From contig CP154956.1 in assembly GCA_039621445.1 (NCBI GenBank), forward strand, positions 56,063,656 through 56,127,655: a stretch of DNA of 64,000 bases, written 5' to 3'. This DNA comes from Euglena gracilis. Its lineage: Eukaryota; Euglenida; Euglenophyceae; Euglenales. A program made the position numbers and the translations under genes. Below the pieces are notes generated by a model. The model was not told the origin of the DNA and made no database searches. It saw nothing but the letters and a program-made list of their open reading frames with translations. Shown piece by piece: positions 40,251 through 49,524 of the stretch (within the stretch, counting starts at the first letter, position 1; each line of letters begins with the position of its first letter).

Positions 40251-40301
40251 ATGGTGGTGACAGTTGAGGGCGGTTGGTAAAACATACGCTCCTCTCTGCA
40301 G

Positions 40302-40424
40302 CGAAGTTCGAAAGGTGAACGGCCCAGCGGCTCCGGCACTCGGCATCGCCACCGGCATGAGGAGGCCACGGAGGATGAGAGCGGGAGCGAGGAAACTGAT
40401 GCAAAGGCGAAGCGCAAACGATGA
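40302..40424 (+). CDS. CCCH zinc-finger gene terminal exon
   Basis: Acceptor gctcctctctgcag; 41 codons in phase 0 including TGA at 40422-40424. Reads RSSKGERPSGSGTRHRHRHE, then EATEDESGSEETDAKAKRKR-stop. The join to the preceding exon (EGE-RSS) is in phase. The RHRHRH and KRKR patches fit a nuclear RNA-processing protein. Confidence 0.8.
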   Translation, partial: RSSKGERPSGSGTRHRHRHEEATEDESGSEETDAKAKRKR

Positions 40425-40624
40425 CACATTTTTGGTCACTCACAGCACCTCACTTTAATGAAGGACAGGGTTCACGACCAAATTGTAACATATATGGCAG
40501 CGTCTCTGACCACTCTCCACTTACCAAACGACCATGGATGTGCGAGAGAACGCAGCCTTTGACTTCTCATCCTCACATTTTAGCTTCGTTCAAAAGCTGC
40601 TTTCTATCTCGGGCAGGGGAGGGG
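40425..40624 (+). other. 3' flank of the CCCH gene
   Basis: About 200 bases of ordinary sequence before the next repeat. No canonical aataaa is visible near the stop; cactttaatgaagg lies at 40449. Confidence 0.3.
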
Positions 40625-41000
40625 GAATTGATATCCGCAATTTTCCGCAATTTTGCGCGATTTTTTCCGCAATTCCCGCAATTTGTCCACAATTTTTTGC
40701 TTTTCTGCAATTTTTCCGCATGAATTGAAACGGAAGGCGAGATGAATTTCGGCCATTTCTTGAACGTTTCACAACACAGTTTCTTTTTTTGTTATTTTGT
40801 TTCAAATTTGCCAAGTTTTGTGAAACGCTACAAAATTTGACAATTTTGGTAAATAATTTTGGTTTTGAAATTCCACATTGGACCAGATTCCTGAGACCAA
40901 AGTTTTGTTAATTTTTTGCCATTTTTGTGTTTTTCACCCAAGAAATTCCATATTTCCAGAATCAGCATGTTTCACAAAATCATGCTTTTCGACCTTTCAG
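40625..41000 (+). repeat. Dispersed repeat family C, copy 3
   Basis: Shares the ccgcaatttt run, gcatgaattgaaacggaagg / aaggcgagatgaatttcggc, gaacgtttcacaa and caccaagaaattcca-type words with copies 1 and 2. Confidence 0.7.
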
Positions 41001-41270
41001 GGGGGATAGGGTTTTAGGAACCCCTGCCCACAGCAGGCACCCCCCTCCGACCCTGGCGCCGGGGGCCCGGAAACGGCCACTTTTCAATGAAAATTTTCTG
41101 GGTCCCCCCCGGACCCCAGGGTTGGATGGGAAGCCCTTCGGTATTTAGGTAGGTGGTAGGAGGGGGGTCCCGACCACCCCCCACCCTCGGTGTATCTTCG
41201 TCCCCTCTCGGTCTGCCTCGGGTGAGTGCGACTTTCGGACTCCCACGACACAGGACAGGGGCAGGAAGGA
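41001..41270. repeat. Dispersed repeat family G, copy 3, and spacer
   Basis: Words gcccacagcaggcaccccc and ttttcaatgaaaattttctg match 7805-7910. It runs into the inverted-repeat element that follows. Confidence 0.6.
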
Positions 41271-41715
41271 TCTCGGACTCCCACGACACGGGAAGGGGGG
41301 GGAAGGGACCAAGAGGGCGAAGCACAAGAAGATGGTGAGGTCCTGCTTTCCTTTCCGGCTGTTCTGTTCTGGTGTGTTTGTGCGTGCGCGGGGGGTGCTT
41401 CTTACTGCGCCTTTGCTGCCGGAGTTGGCGACGACGAGGCCTCGTCCGACACCTTGGCGAAGCTGAACCGTCGCGGCCCCGCCCCCTTCTCCCATGGTCG
41501 CTTGATGGCCCCACCCCTCGATGGGGATGGTGGTCTCTTTCTGGTGTGTTTCTGGGTGGGTGGTTGGGGCTGCTTGGTCGGGGGCCCCCTTTCCGGCTGG
41601 GATGTTTCTCTTTTTCTGTTGATTTTTTGGGTGGGGGGTTGGGCTCACCATCTTCTTGTGCTTCGCCCTCTTGGCCCCTTCCTCCCCCTTCCCGTGTCGT
41701 GGGTGTCCGAGACCA
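41271..41715. mobile_element. Element with 70-bp terminal inverted repeats
   Basis: 41271-41341 and 41645-41715 are near-perfect reverse complements (shared words: tctcggac, cccacgacacgggaag, agagggcgaagcacaagaag, atggtgag), enclosing about 300 unrelated bases. No transposase is inside. It begins less than 70 bases past the recombinase's catalytic tyrosine, so it is either a non-autonomous foldback/MITE-like insertion or part of the terminal repeats of the DIRS-like element. Confidence 0.75.
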
Positions 41716-41774
41716 TTCGGTACTGTGCACCCCCCTTTGGGTCATAATTTTTTGAGTTTTTGATACGACCCCGA

Positions 41775-42640
41775 GTCGCAAATAATGCGCTTGGAAGGCC
41801 CCAAAATTTTTCCACTGACCCAATTGCTGGACTTCTTCCACTTGCAAACAAGCATTTTTCCACCATAAAACCCCAGCCCCTCTGGCGCTGTGGGGTTTCC
41901 AGTGGGTGGTGTCCACCCCCCCCCTCTTGCAGAATTTCTTTGGTCGGGGAATTCACTCTTTCTGATGTCAAAGGTCGTTTACCATCCAAAGACCACAACA
42001 AATTATTTTTGTGCCCAACCATGTGGGCTGTCCTTTCCACCTACTCTTGTAATAAATGCCAGGGGCTTATGAGGGGGGTGTGTGGCAAATTCAAAACTTC
42101 CTCCCATCTGGGGAATTGCCACCCTTTCGTTTGCAATAAAATGAATTTTTTTTCTCCCACGAAACTGATTGTTCGCTGTGTCCTGGCTAGATCAACCCCC
42201 CTGTGGAGGGCCAAAAGCTTCCAACAGATGATGAGTCTGTTCCTGAGCTCTTTCACAGATAGCTCTGAGAGAGGCGTTGAATTTCCCCTGATGTTTTCTA
42301 GGAAATCAGTGGGGTCCCAAAAGTGGGCATACTTGCAGACATTGGAATTACATTTCCTTTTCAATGGTGCCAGAAGAGGGGAAAACCTCAATGACCCAAA
42401 CCCTGGGAGTAATAAGGCTGCCGCATATGCGTTTCTTGCAGTATTGGTGCTATGAACAGCAAGATCAAGGATGGCTTCAGCCATCCTGCGGACTGTGCAA
42501 TCCTGCAGGGGCACCCCTTTGTGCAACAACTGGCCCACCAATGTCCTGAAGGCTGAGTCATATCTTTTGATATTCCCAGATTTTTTTATGTAAGTGTCGA
42601 TACTGGACATCGAAACTTCCTGGGATTGTAATATTTGCCT
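41775..42640 (-). pseudogene. Tyrosine recombinase of element A, disrupted
   Basis: The core-binding part begins about 42610 (SSIDTYIKKSGNIKRYDSAF). Catalytic box 1 is LLALHRGVDLA (Arg near 42201). An in-frame TAG at 42041-42043 interrupts it; the frame continues as VERTAHMVGHKNNLLWSLDG. Just after LQEGG, at the C run 41917-41925, the frame shifts, and in the new frame are the HxxR motif (PHSARGAG) and the tyrosine (AFQAHYLRLG, Tyr at 41782-41784). All catalytic positions (R, H-x-x-R, W, Y) are still present. Family role: integration by strand exchange of circular DNA. Confidence 0.85.
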
Positions 42641-42699
42641 GACAAAATCAAGCAGGCCAAATTCCACCTTGGGGTGGCATCTCCTCCCCCCAGAAGTTG

Positions 42700-43900
42700 G
42701 TGAACAGACCCCATTGGGGGGTACCAGCAAAACCTTGCAGCCTGGCTGCCTGATTGACATTAATTGGCGCCACCATGATGTCGAAGCCCAGTGGGGTACA
42801 ATCAACAGACAAATCAGGTCTGGGTTTAGCATTGATCTCTGAACCCACTGGAGGATGATGCTCCAGGGAGGGTTGGCATAAACTGGGGGGAGACCCCTCA
42901 AATCTGCCTTCAGAGCATCCATCAACAAAGCCACTTGGTGGGGGTATCGGCAAATGAACTTGGGGAATTTCTTGTTGCTGGGTGTGCAAAACAGGTCCAC
43001 CTCTGCCGTGATGTGGGGTTTGAAAAATTTCAGAATCTGGTGAAAAATGTTTATGTTCATGGTATAATCCCCTGGATCTTTTTGCTCCCTGGTCAGGGAA
43101 TCTGCCAATTGCTCCTGGGTGGGAACCCAAACCACCTGCAAATTGATTTGCTCTTCTTGGCAATAGAAGGTGTTTTAGGATGGAATTTAGGTGTGGCTTT
43201 TTGCTTCCCCATTTTGTTAAATAACTTACTGCCACCTGGCTGTCCACATGAAGAATAATGGTTTGTTTTGGTTTTGCCAAGGCCTTTCCAGTTTCCACTG
43301 CAGACATCAATTCTTTTTGATTGATGTGAAGGACATGCAGGTCCCTCCAGAAATCTTGGACCTTTTGACCAGAGTTTTTTGTCCCGTCCCCCCCACTGCC
43401 AGGTGCTGCTGTCTGAGAACAGTTCCTGAGAGGCCTGGGATTGAAAATCTCTACCCACACCTGGCTACAAAAACGCTTTTAACTCCACAATTTGATCCTT
43501 TACCCCTGGGGAATGGTTAGGGTGTGGTCCCAACCCCACTTTGTGCGCAAATCCACCATTTTGCAAAGTTGATCTGTCAGAATTCTGAGAAATGGCATTG
43601 AGACTAAATAGCTTCTGACTTGCTCCACAATAGAACTGAGTTTTCTGCAGCTCATTTTTTGTGCTGTGAGCACTTTGCCTAGCTCCTTGCTTAAGGATTT
43701 TAATTTTTCCTGTGGAATTTCCAGCTGGCCTTTTTTCAAACTGACCCACTGGTCCAAATGCTTTATCTCCTGTGTGGGTTCCAGACAGGATTTGGGGAGG
43801 TTAATCTGAAACCTGCCAGTAAAAGGCCCTGTTTTAGTTCTGCCAAATGCTGGGCTGCTGTCTTTTTGCTGGGGCTAACGGCAAAATGCGTTGGGATGAC
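42700..43900 (-). pseudogene. RT thumb and RNase H of element A, disrupted
   Basis: RT remains: AELKQGLLLAGFR, then after a one-base loss NLPKSCLEPTQEIKHLDQWV and KLSSIVEQVRSYLVSMPFLR. RNase H, spread over frames: ELFSDSSTWQWGG (first Asp), INQKELMSAVETG (Glu), HVDSQVAVSYLTKWG (Asp), ADSLTR (last Asp). After it comes VDLFCTPSNKKFPKFICRYP, the linker usual before the recombinase in DIRS-like polyproteins. Confidence 0.8.
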
Positions 43901-44164
43901 AAAACGGCGTTGGGATGGCGCACCTCTAAAGAGATGTGAATTGGTGGCACCGCCATTCTTGGCAACAATCCAGAATAAACAATAACCAGAAACCAAACAC
44001 TTCCGGGGATGGAAAAATGATAAAATTGAAGCCAATCCACTTGAAACCTTGATGAGAAACATAGACAGATCTTCGCGAGGGTCAGAATACAAATGCACAA
44101 TGAACAGGTAAGCCGATGAGACCAACCTTTGTAAGTAGGGAAAAAACAGGCGGCTTGGGTAGTG
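43901..44164. other. Junction region between element A and the array
   Basis: Mixed sequence; a minus frame continues into it but without RT similarity. It marks where element A was cut. Confidence 0.4.
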
Positions 44165-44790
44165 GTTTAGGGTCCTCTAATGACAGATGGGGCTTAGGAA
44201 ATCCACCACGGACGGCTGGGATTTTGGGAGTCCTCCACAGACGGTTGAGGTTTAGGTAGCCCTCCATGGACGGTTGACAGTTAGGGGTCCACCACGGACG
44301 TTTGTGGTTTAGGGAGGACTGTTGGGGACGTGGGGGTCTCACTAAACCACAATCGTCCGTGGTGGACTCCTAACCCCCAGCCGTCCGTGGAGGACTCACT
44401 AAACCAGAATCGTCCGTGGTGGACTCCCTAACCCCCAGCCGTCCGTGGAGGATTCAATAAACCACAATCGTCCGTTGTGGACTCCCTAACCCTCAGCCGT
44501 CCGTGGAGGACTCACTAAACCCCAAACGTCCGTGGTGGACTCCCTAACCCCGAGCCATCCGTGGAGGACTCATTAAAACCCAATCGTTCGTGGTGGACTT
44601 CCTAACCCCCTGCCGTCCGTGGAGGACTCCCTGAAACCCAGCCGTCCGTGGTGGACGCCCCAGCCCCAATCGTCCGTGGTGGACAATCGTCCGTGGAGGC
44701 CTTTCCAGGACGGCTGGGGGTTAGGGAGGCCACCACGGACGATTGGGGTTTAGTGAGTCCTCCACGGACGGTTGTCCACCACGGACGTTG
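44165..44790. repeat. 30-bp tandem array with orientation switches
   Basis: Built on cgtccgtggtggactcccta and cgtccgtggaggactcacta units alternating every 29-30 bases. The units read ccacggacg (reverse) from 44165 to 44335, cgtccgtgg (forward) from about 44350 to 44695, then reverse again to 44790. The array can therefore fold on itself in two places. Confidence 0.85.
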
Positions 44791-45257
44791 TAGGATCTTG
44801 GGGGATTGTTGTGCAGTCTTCAGCAGACATAACTAGCAGATAACACTCGGGCTGGTGTTGATCCACCCCTGGGTGGGTGTGAACCACTGAACACTCCGCC
44901 AGTCCACATAAAAGGCAACCTTCAAAAGGAAATTCCCTTGTGTACGCAAGTGGGAAGGCAGACTCTTATTGCATGGAACAACCAAACGACTTTGCGTCGC
45001 AGCATTGGCACAGCCCTGTCAGCAGTAAGGACTGGTTCACCCCCCCCAAGGAGTTCGCCAAAAAGACCGTTTCCCTCTCTATTTTTCGAATTATTTGGCT
45101 GCTGGAACCCAGGTTCTGGCTGAATTCAGGGACCGAAAGACACAAAAAAGGCAATTTTTGGGACGCGTGAGCCGATTTTCACCGGAGCGCCGGGTGACTG
45201 TTTCCCCCCATTCGGCCTGCCGGGGAGCCCATTCCGCGCACGGTCACCGAACCGGCC
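44791..45257. other. Unassigned sequence with one short frame
   Basis: A plus-strand frame at 44925-45168 reads GNSLVYASGKADSYCMEQPN and on to DWFTPPKEFAKKTVSLSIF. It has no ATG, no recognised domain and no splice partner. Possibly a fragment of another element. Confidence 0.2.
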
Positions 45258-45296
45258 AGAAGGGAAATAAATAAATAAATAAATAAATAAATATAT
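45258..45296 (+). repeat. (AAAT)n microsatellite
   Basis: About eight copies of aaat/taaa directly at the point where the RT homology of element B stops. Confidence 0.9.
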
Positions 45297-45299
45297 TCC

Positions 45300-46234
45300 T
45301 TAATTGGGCCTTGATTTCCTGGGAAATGGGGTGTTTTGAGTCCCAGGGGGCTGTGGACTTTGCCACCAAAAAAAATTCCAGGGTGTCCGTAAAAGCCCTT
45401 AAAAAGGACTGGGCCATTAGATTGCATCTAATTTGACCCAAAATGGCAGCCAACTGCCTTTTTGACATGTAATCTTTTTTGACAATTTTCCCCAGTTCCT
45501 TTTTAATGGTTTTGCCTTTCTTGGGGGGCACCTGTCGCTTGCCTTCCTGGGTTTAGTTGAAAACCCAGATGGGTTACCACTTGTGTGGGCTGAAGGGTGG
45601 ACTTTTTCACATTGATTTTGAACCCTGAATTCAGCAAACCTTTGACGACTCTGTTCAGGTGACTTTGCAAAATATTTTGGGTGCGGGCCACCAGTAAAAT
45701 GTCGTCCAGGTAAGTAAACACCCGGATGCCTCTTTTTCTCCACAGCTTTTCGAATGTTTTCATCACTGACATGAAAATTTGGGACATTACATTTAGCCCA
45801 AAGCAGCCTGTTTGAAATTCCCAGGTCTGCCACCCTACCTGATGCCTCAAAAATGGCCTTAGGCCTGTACTTAATGGAACATGAAAATAGGCATCCTTTA
45901 GGTCGATTTTTGCTTCCCAGTGGCCTTTTTCCAAAACTGGAAAAATGAGATGGATATGATCCAGCTTGAAAGGTTTTACTTGAAACCGCCTTTTTATTTC
46001 TCTGCAGTCGCTGATCATTCTCCATTTTGTTGTTCCTCCTTCTGGTTTCGAAATTAGAAACCATGGGATTAAATGCTCTGTGTCTGAATCCGAAACTCGT
46101 TTTATTGACCCAGTATTTTCATAATCCAATGGGTTTTTTTCTGCCTGGTTCAGGTCCAAGTGGGCTCTGGGTTTTTGGTGGGTAGACAACTTTGGGGTAT
46201 TTTCCCAGGGTGGTTGAATTACATTTTTTATCAA
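45300..46234 (-). pseudogene. Reverse transcriptase of element B
   Basis: The longest frame (46234 to 45503) reads IPWFLISKPEGGTTKWRMIS, AKIDLKDAYFHVPL, CFGLNVMSQIFMSVM, RVFTYLDDILLVAR (the YxDD box, intact), GFKINVKKSTLQPTQVVTHL. A one-base insertion near 45520 shifts to the frame carrying the thumb (VPPKKGKTIKKELGKIVKKD). Upstream, the gag-side frame overlaps in another register, so at least one more frameshift exists near 46130. Confidence 0.85.
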
Positions 46235-46559
46235 TTGACATGTTGCTGGGGGGGCATTTTTTTGGCCACCAGTTTAGACTTTTCTGAAGTCTCTGGTAAA
46301 GGGGGGTATCGCCCCATTTTTCCTGCATGGAATTTATTTCCTGAATTAGGTGATTATTTTGGGGCTTGGTGGGGGGTGTTGGACATTTCACAGCACCTAG
46401 AGCCCCTAGGGCCGGAGCCCTTGGAAAAAGCAAATGTTCCTGGTGGGATGTGCATGCACTCTCCTCTTTTCTCATCCTCTCTCTGGAAGAACTTGTTGTT
46501 GGAATACATACCATTGGGCTTACTGCCCCTATTTGGCCTATCTGGTCTGGTCTGCTTGA

Positions 46560-47530
46560 CGTCGATGGGTTGGTAGCCAGACCACAGGGGGGCCACTGTG
46601 GGTCCCCCCCTTGTTGATTGAATAAATGCTGGTGGTGAGTCTCTCCCTTCCTATTGCCATCTGGCCACTGGTGGGCCATCTTCGGGGGCTACGCAGGCAG
46701 GGGGCTGCCCATTTAAATACAAAGCCCTTGCAGGGCTGTCCATTAGCTTCTGGAGGGCCTGTGAAGGCCCCCCCTGTGGCTTTTTTGTCATTTCTGATCT
46801 TCTTGTTGAACTTTCCGGCCCCAGTGGCCTTAATGATAAAGGCCCTAATGGCCTGATTGGGTTCTGGGTCGCCATGCCCATTTGAAACCTTGAGGTGTCC
46901 TTGGGGCCCCACCCTTGACCCCTGGGGGTTGGTGTGATTGAGAAAGGATGGGGATGATTTGTCTGACCTTTTCTGTCCCTGCCATGTCCTGTGTGGTTTC
47001 GGTGCTGGTGCCCACCTTGGCCTTTGTTCCGTCTACTTTTGATGCTGTAGATGCCTTCATGGCCGGTTATGCCGTCATGGCCTTTGTTGCCTTCATGGCC
47101 TGTGCGGTTTTGGCTGCCATGGCCCCGCTTAAACGCATTGTGTGTTTTGAATCGTTGGTCCCCATGGCCCTGGTTCCAATGGCCGTAGTGGCCTGCTGGT
47201 TGTTGTCTCTGCTCCTTGCGGGGTCTTCTGACCACTGTCTGCCAGGGTCCGTGGCCATCACTTTGGGGGGTTTGGGTTGTGGAAGTTTCTTTTGGGGAAG
47301 TTTCTTTTGCGGAAGCGGCAGCCACCGTTCGCTACAGTCGACCCGCGCCGCCAGGTTGTCCAGCTGCTGCTGCTTCTGCTGCTCAGTCTTGTAGTTATCC
47401 AGCGCTTTTCGTCTTGGAAATTGCATCTGTCATTGAAATCTTTCAGAAACTTCAACAATTTCTGCTTTGAGGTTCTGCACGAGCGTCTTTTTCTGGATAA
47501 ATTGAGTTGATTGATTGACTTCTTCTTCCT
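46560..47530 (-). pseudogene. Gag-like region of element B
   Basis: Frames in this interval share a Lys/Gln-rich start (KALDNYKTEQQKQQQLDNLA), a PQKKLPQKK duplication, and a Gly/His/Arg-rich repeat (QNRTGHEGNKGHDGITGHEG). Three registers are used in turn, so it is frameshifted. No CCHC knuckle is seen. Identified as gag by position upstream of the RT and by composition only. Confidence 0.45.
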
Positions 47531-47967
47531 CAAATTGATAAGGTGGTTGACGTTCCTTTCTTCTGGGTGTCGAAAGGCAAATTAAGAACCAGCCAACTCC
47601 GGCGAAAAAAAGGCACTAAGCAGGGACTCCTAACCCAACGCACCAAACAGTCCAAGCAACACCGCCGGCGAGCAAGGCATGGCCTCACAAGGGTAAAGTG
47701 CAGAGCCCGAGGTGTCCCTCCCCCTCCACACTCCGCCTTCGGTGTCGTGAGGGGAATCGATCATTCGGGCTCCCGGAGGGGGACACCCGCACTCCCTGGA
47801 GCCAATTCGACCAGCGCTCCAAAAGAATCACAACAAACCGCCGGCAAGCAAGGCATGGCCTCACAATACCTTTGTGCTTCGACCTCCCTCGGTGTTGCTC
47901 CGGGACGTCCCATACAGGATAGACGCCCCAGCCAGCTCCGGCAAACCAAACCCTGCTTCCCGGGCAT
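47531..47967. other. Short direct duplication, no gene
   Basis: The 30-base word around aagcaaggcatggcctcaca occurs at about 47660-47692 and 47836-47868 with cgccggc before it. The repeated blocks lie upstream of element B and could be part of its terminal repeat. Confidence 0.4.
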
Positions 47968-48497
47968 GCTTGTGCTTACCGACCGGGGGGGGCTGCTACA
48001 GGGTGCATGCCCCTATCAGGCACACCCCCCCCCCCGGGGGGGATAGGCAGGGTTGGATGGGAAGCCTTGAGGGGAGGGGTCGGACCTCCCGCCTCCCGAC
48101 ACGGAGGGGGGGGGGTCGGACCCCCCCCCTCCTACCTCGAACCTGAGGGGGGGGGGACGAAAAAATTTTGATTTCATGGACGGGCCAGAGATCGGGTCGA
48201 AAATGGTCCAAAATCCCTGATTTTTCTTTGAAAATCGACCCAAAAATCCTCATTTTGAATTTTTTGATCATTTTTAGGGGAAAACACCAACACATCAAAA
48301 AATAGGCAATGTGTCCAAATGTCACCAAAAGGGGTGTGTTTTGCTCATTTTCCGGTGCGCAGCACCGGAAGAAGTTTTTTGCTATTTTTGGCACCTTTAA
48401 AGGAGGGGGAGGAGGGGGGTCCGGACCCCCCTCCCAACATCTAGGGGAGGGGGGAGGTCCGGACATCCCCTCCCAACATCTAGGGGAGGGGTTGGTC
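47968..48497. repeat. Family G relative and C/G-run repeats
   Basis: C/G-run blocks near 48020, 48105, 48148 and 48405 with ggtccggaccc and caacatctaggggaggggg words (tandem at 48436-48490). The stretch 48190-48390 resembles 34200-34400 in reverse orientation (ccggtgcgcagcaccgg, aaaatcctcattttgaat). Confidence 0.5.
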
Positions 48498-48611
48498 CGG
48501 ACCAGGTGTTGAATAGTGCTGAGCTCTTAATAAGCGCGCACCCACCCCTTCATTGACCAGGTTTTGAATAGTGCTGAGCTCTTTATAAGCGCGCCCCCAC
48601 CCCTTCATTGA
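48498..48611 (-). repeat. Tandem duplication of the agctcagcactattcaa motif
   Basis: Two 58-base direct copies (gaccaggt, ttgaatagtgctgagctctt, aagcgcgc, accccttcattgacc). They are reversed and shortened relatives of 2036-2120, 34030-34115 and 38640-38725. Confidence 0.75.
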
Positions 48612-48832
48612 CCCCGACCCGGCGGCCCGACGGCCCGGCAGCCCGGCGGCCCGGCCGGCGGTCCGGCCGGAGGCCCGGCGGCCCGGCCGGCTGCCCAGCG
48701 GCCCGGCGGTCCGGCCGGCGGCCCGGCGGTCCGGCCGGCGGCCCGGCGGCCCGGCGGTCCGGCCGGCGGCCCGGCGGCCCGGCGGCCCGGCCGGCGGCCA
48801 GGCGGCCTGGCGGCCTGGCGGCCCGGCCGCCC
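48612..48832 (+). repeat. GC minisatellite (ggcccggcggcccggccggc)
   Basis: About 220 bases made almost entirely of ggcccggc, ggtccggcc and ggcggcc words with 9-10 bp spacing. Extreme GC content. Confidence 0.9.
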
Positions 48833-48954
48833 GAAAAACGCTCGTTTTCGGATCAAAGCAGTTTTTCTGGGTCCGCGAGGCCAAAAAAACATCGTTTCGA
48901 GCAAAAAAAAATTTTGGGATTTTTTTCGACTTTTTTGACCCGGGGTCATGATGG
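48833..48954 (+). repeat. Single unit of the 162-bp satellite
   Basis: gaaaaacgctcgttttcgga to cttttttgacccgg, matching one array unit, placed between the GC minisatellite and the 19-bp array. Confidence 0.8.
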
Positions 48955-49523
48955 CCATCCGGGGTCATGATGGCCATCCGGGGCCATGATGGCCATCCGG
49001 GGTCATGATGGCCATCCGGGGTCATGATGGCCATCCGGGGTCATGATGGCCATCATTGGTCATGATGGCCATCCGGGGTCATGATGGCCATCCGGGGTCA
49101 TCATGGCCATCATTGGTCAGGATGGCCATCATTGGTCATGATGGCCATCCGGGGTCATGATGGCCATCCGGGGTCATGATGGCCATCATTGGTCATGATG
49201 GCCATCCGGGGTCATGATGGCCATCCGGGGTCATCATGGCCATCCGGGGTCATGATGGCCATCCGGGGTCATGATGGCCATCATTGGTCATGATGGCCAT
49301 CCGGGGTCATGATGGCCATCCGGGGTCATGATGGCCATCATAGGTCATGATGGCCATCCGGGGTCATGATGGCCATCCGGGGCCATGATGGCCATCCGGG
49401 GTCATGATGGCCATCATGGGTCATGATGGCCATCCGGGGCCATGATGGCCATCCGGGGTCATGATGGCCACCCGGGGTCATGATGGCCATTCGGGGTCAT
49501 GATGGCCATCCGGGGTCATGATG
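48955..49523 (+). repeat. 19-bp tandem array
   Basis: About 30 copies of catgatggccatccggggt in register, with a second variant (catgatggccatcattggt) interspersed. Each unit includes the palindrome atggccat. Not a CRISPR array: there are no unique spacers. Confidence 0.95.
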
Positions 49524-49524
49524 G

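Larger units (their letters stand above)
41770..43900 (-). mobile_element. DIRS-like retrotransposon fragment A (RT end, RNase H, tyrosine recombinase)
   Basis: Minus strand. Order: RT thumb, RNase H, linker, tyrosine recombinase, which is the DIRS/Ngaro-type order and not that of LTR or LINE elements. The left part of the RT, including YxDD, is missing; homology starts at FAVSPSKKTAAQHLAELKQ (about 43880) after an abrupt junction. At least four frameshifts and one stop break the frame. Divergent from fragment B at 45297-47530, which overlaps it in the RT thumb, so they are not two halves of one element. Confidence 0.85.
45297..47530 (-). mobile_element. DIRS-like retrotransposon fragment B (gag-like and RT)
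   Basis: Minus strand. Gag-like low-complexity region (47530 to about 46560), Pro/Cys-rich linker, then reverse transcriptase to the thumb, where it ends at an (AAAT)n tract. No RNase H or recombinase remains. RT words (CREIKRRF, DLKDAYFHVPL, YLDD) are of the DIRS/Ngaro type. The thumb (MSKRQLAAILGQIRCNLMAQ) is clearly different from that of element A (SCRKLSSIVEQVRSYLVSMP). Confidence 0.8.

Noticed and set aside
48955-49523. CRISPR-like array
   Set aside because: Contiguous 19-bp units without spacers.
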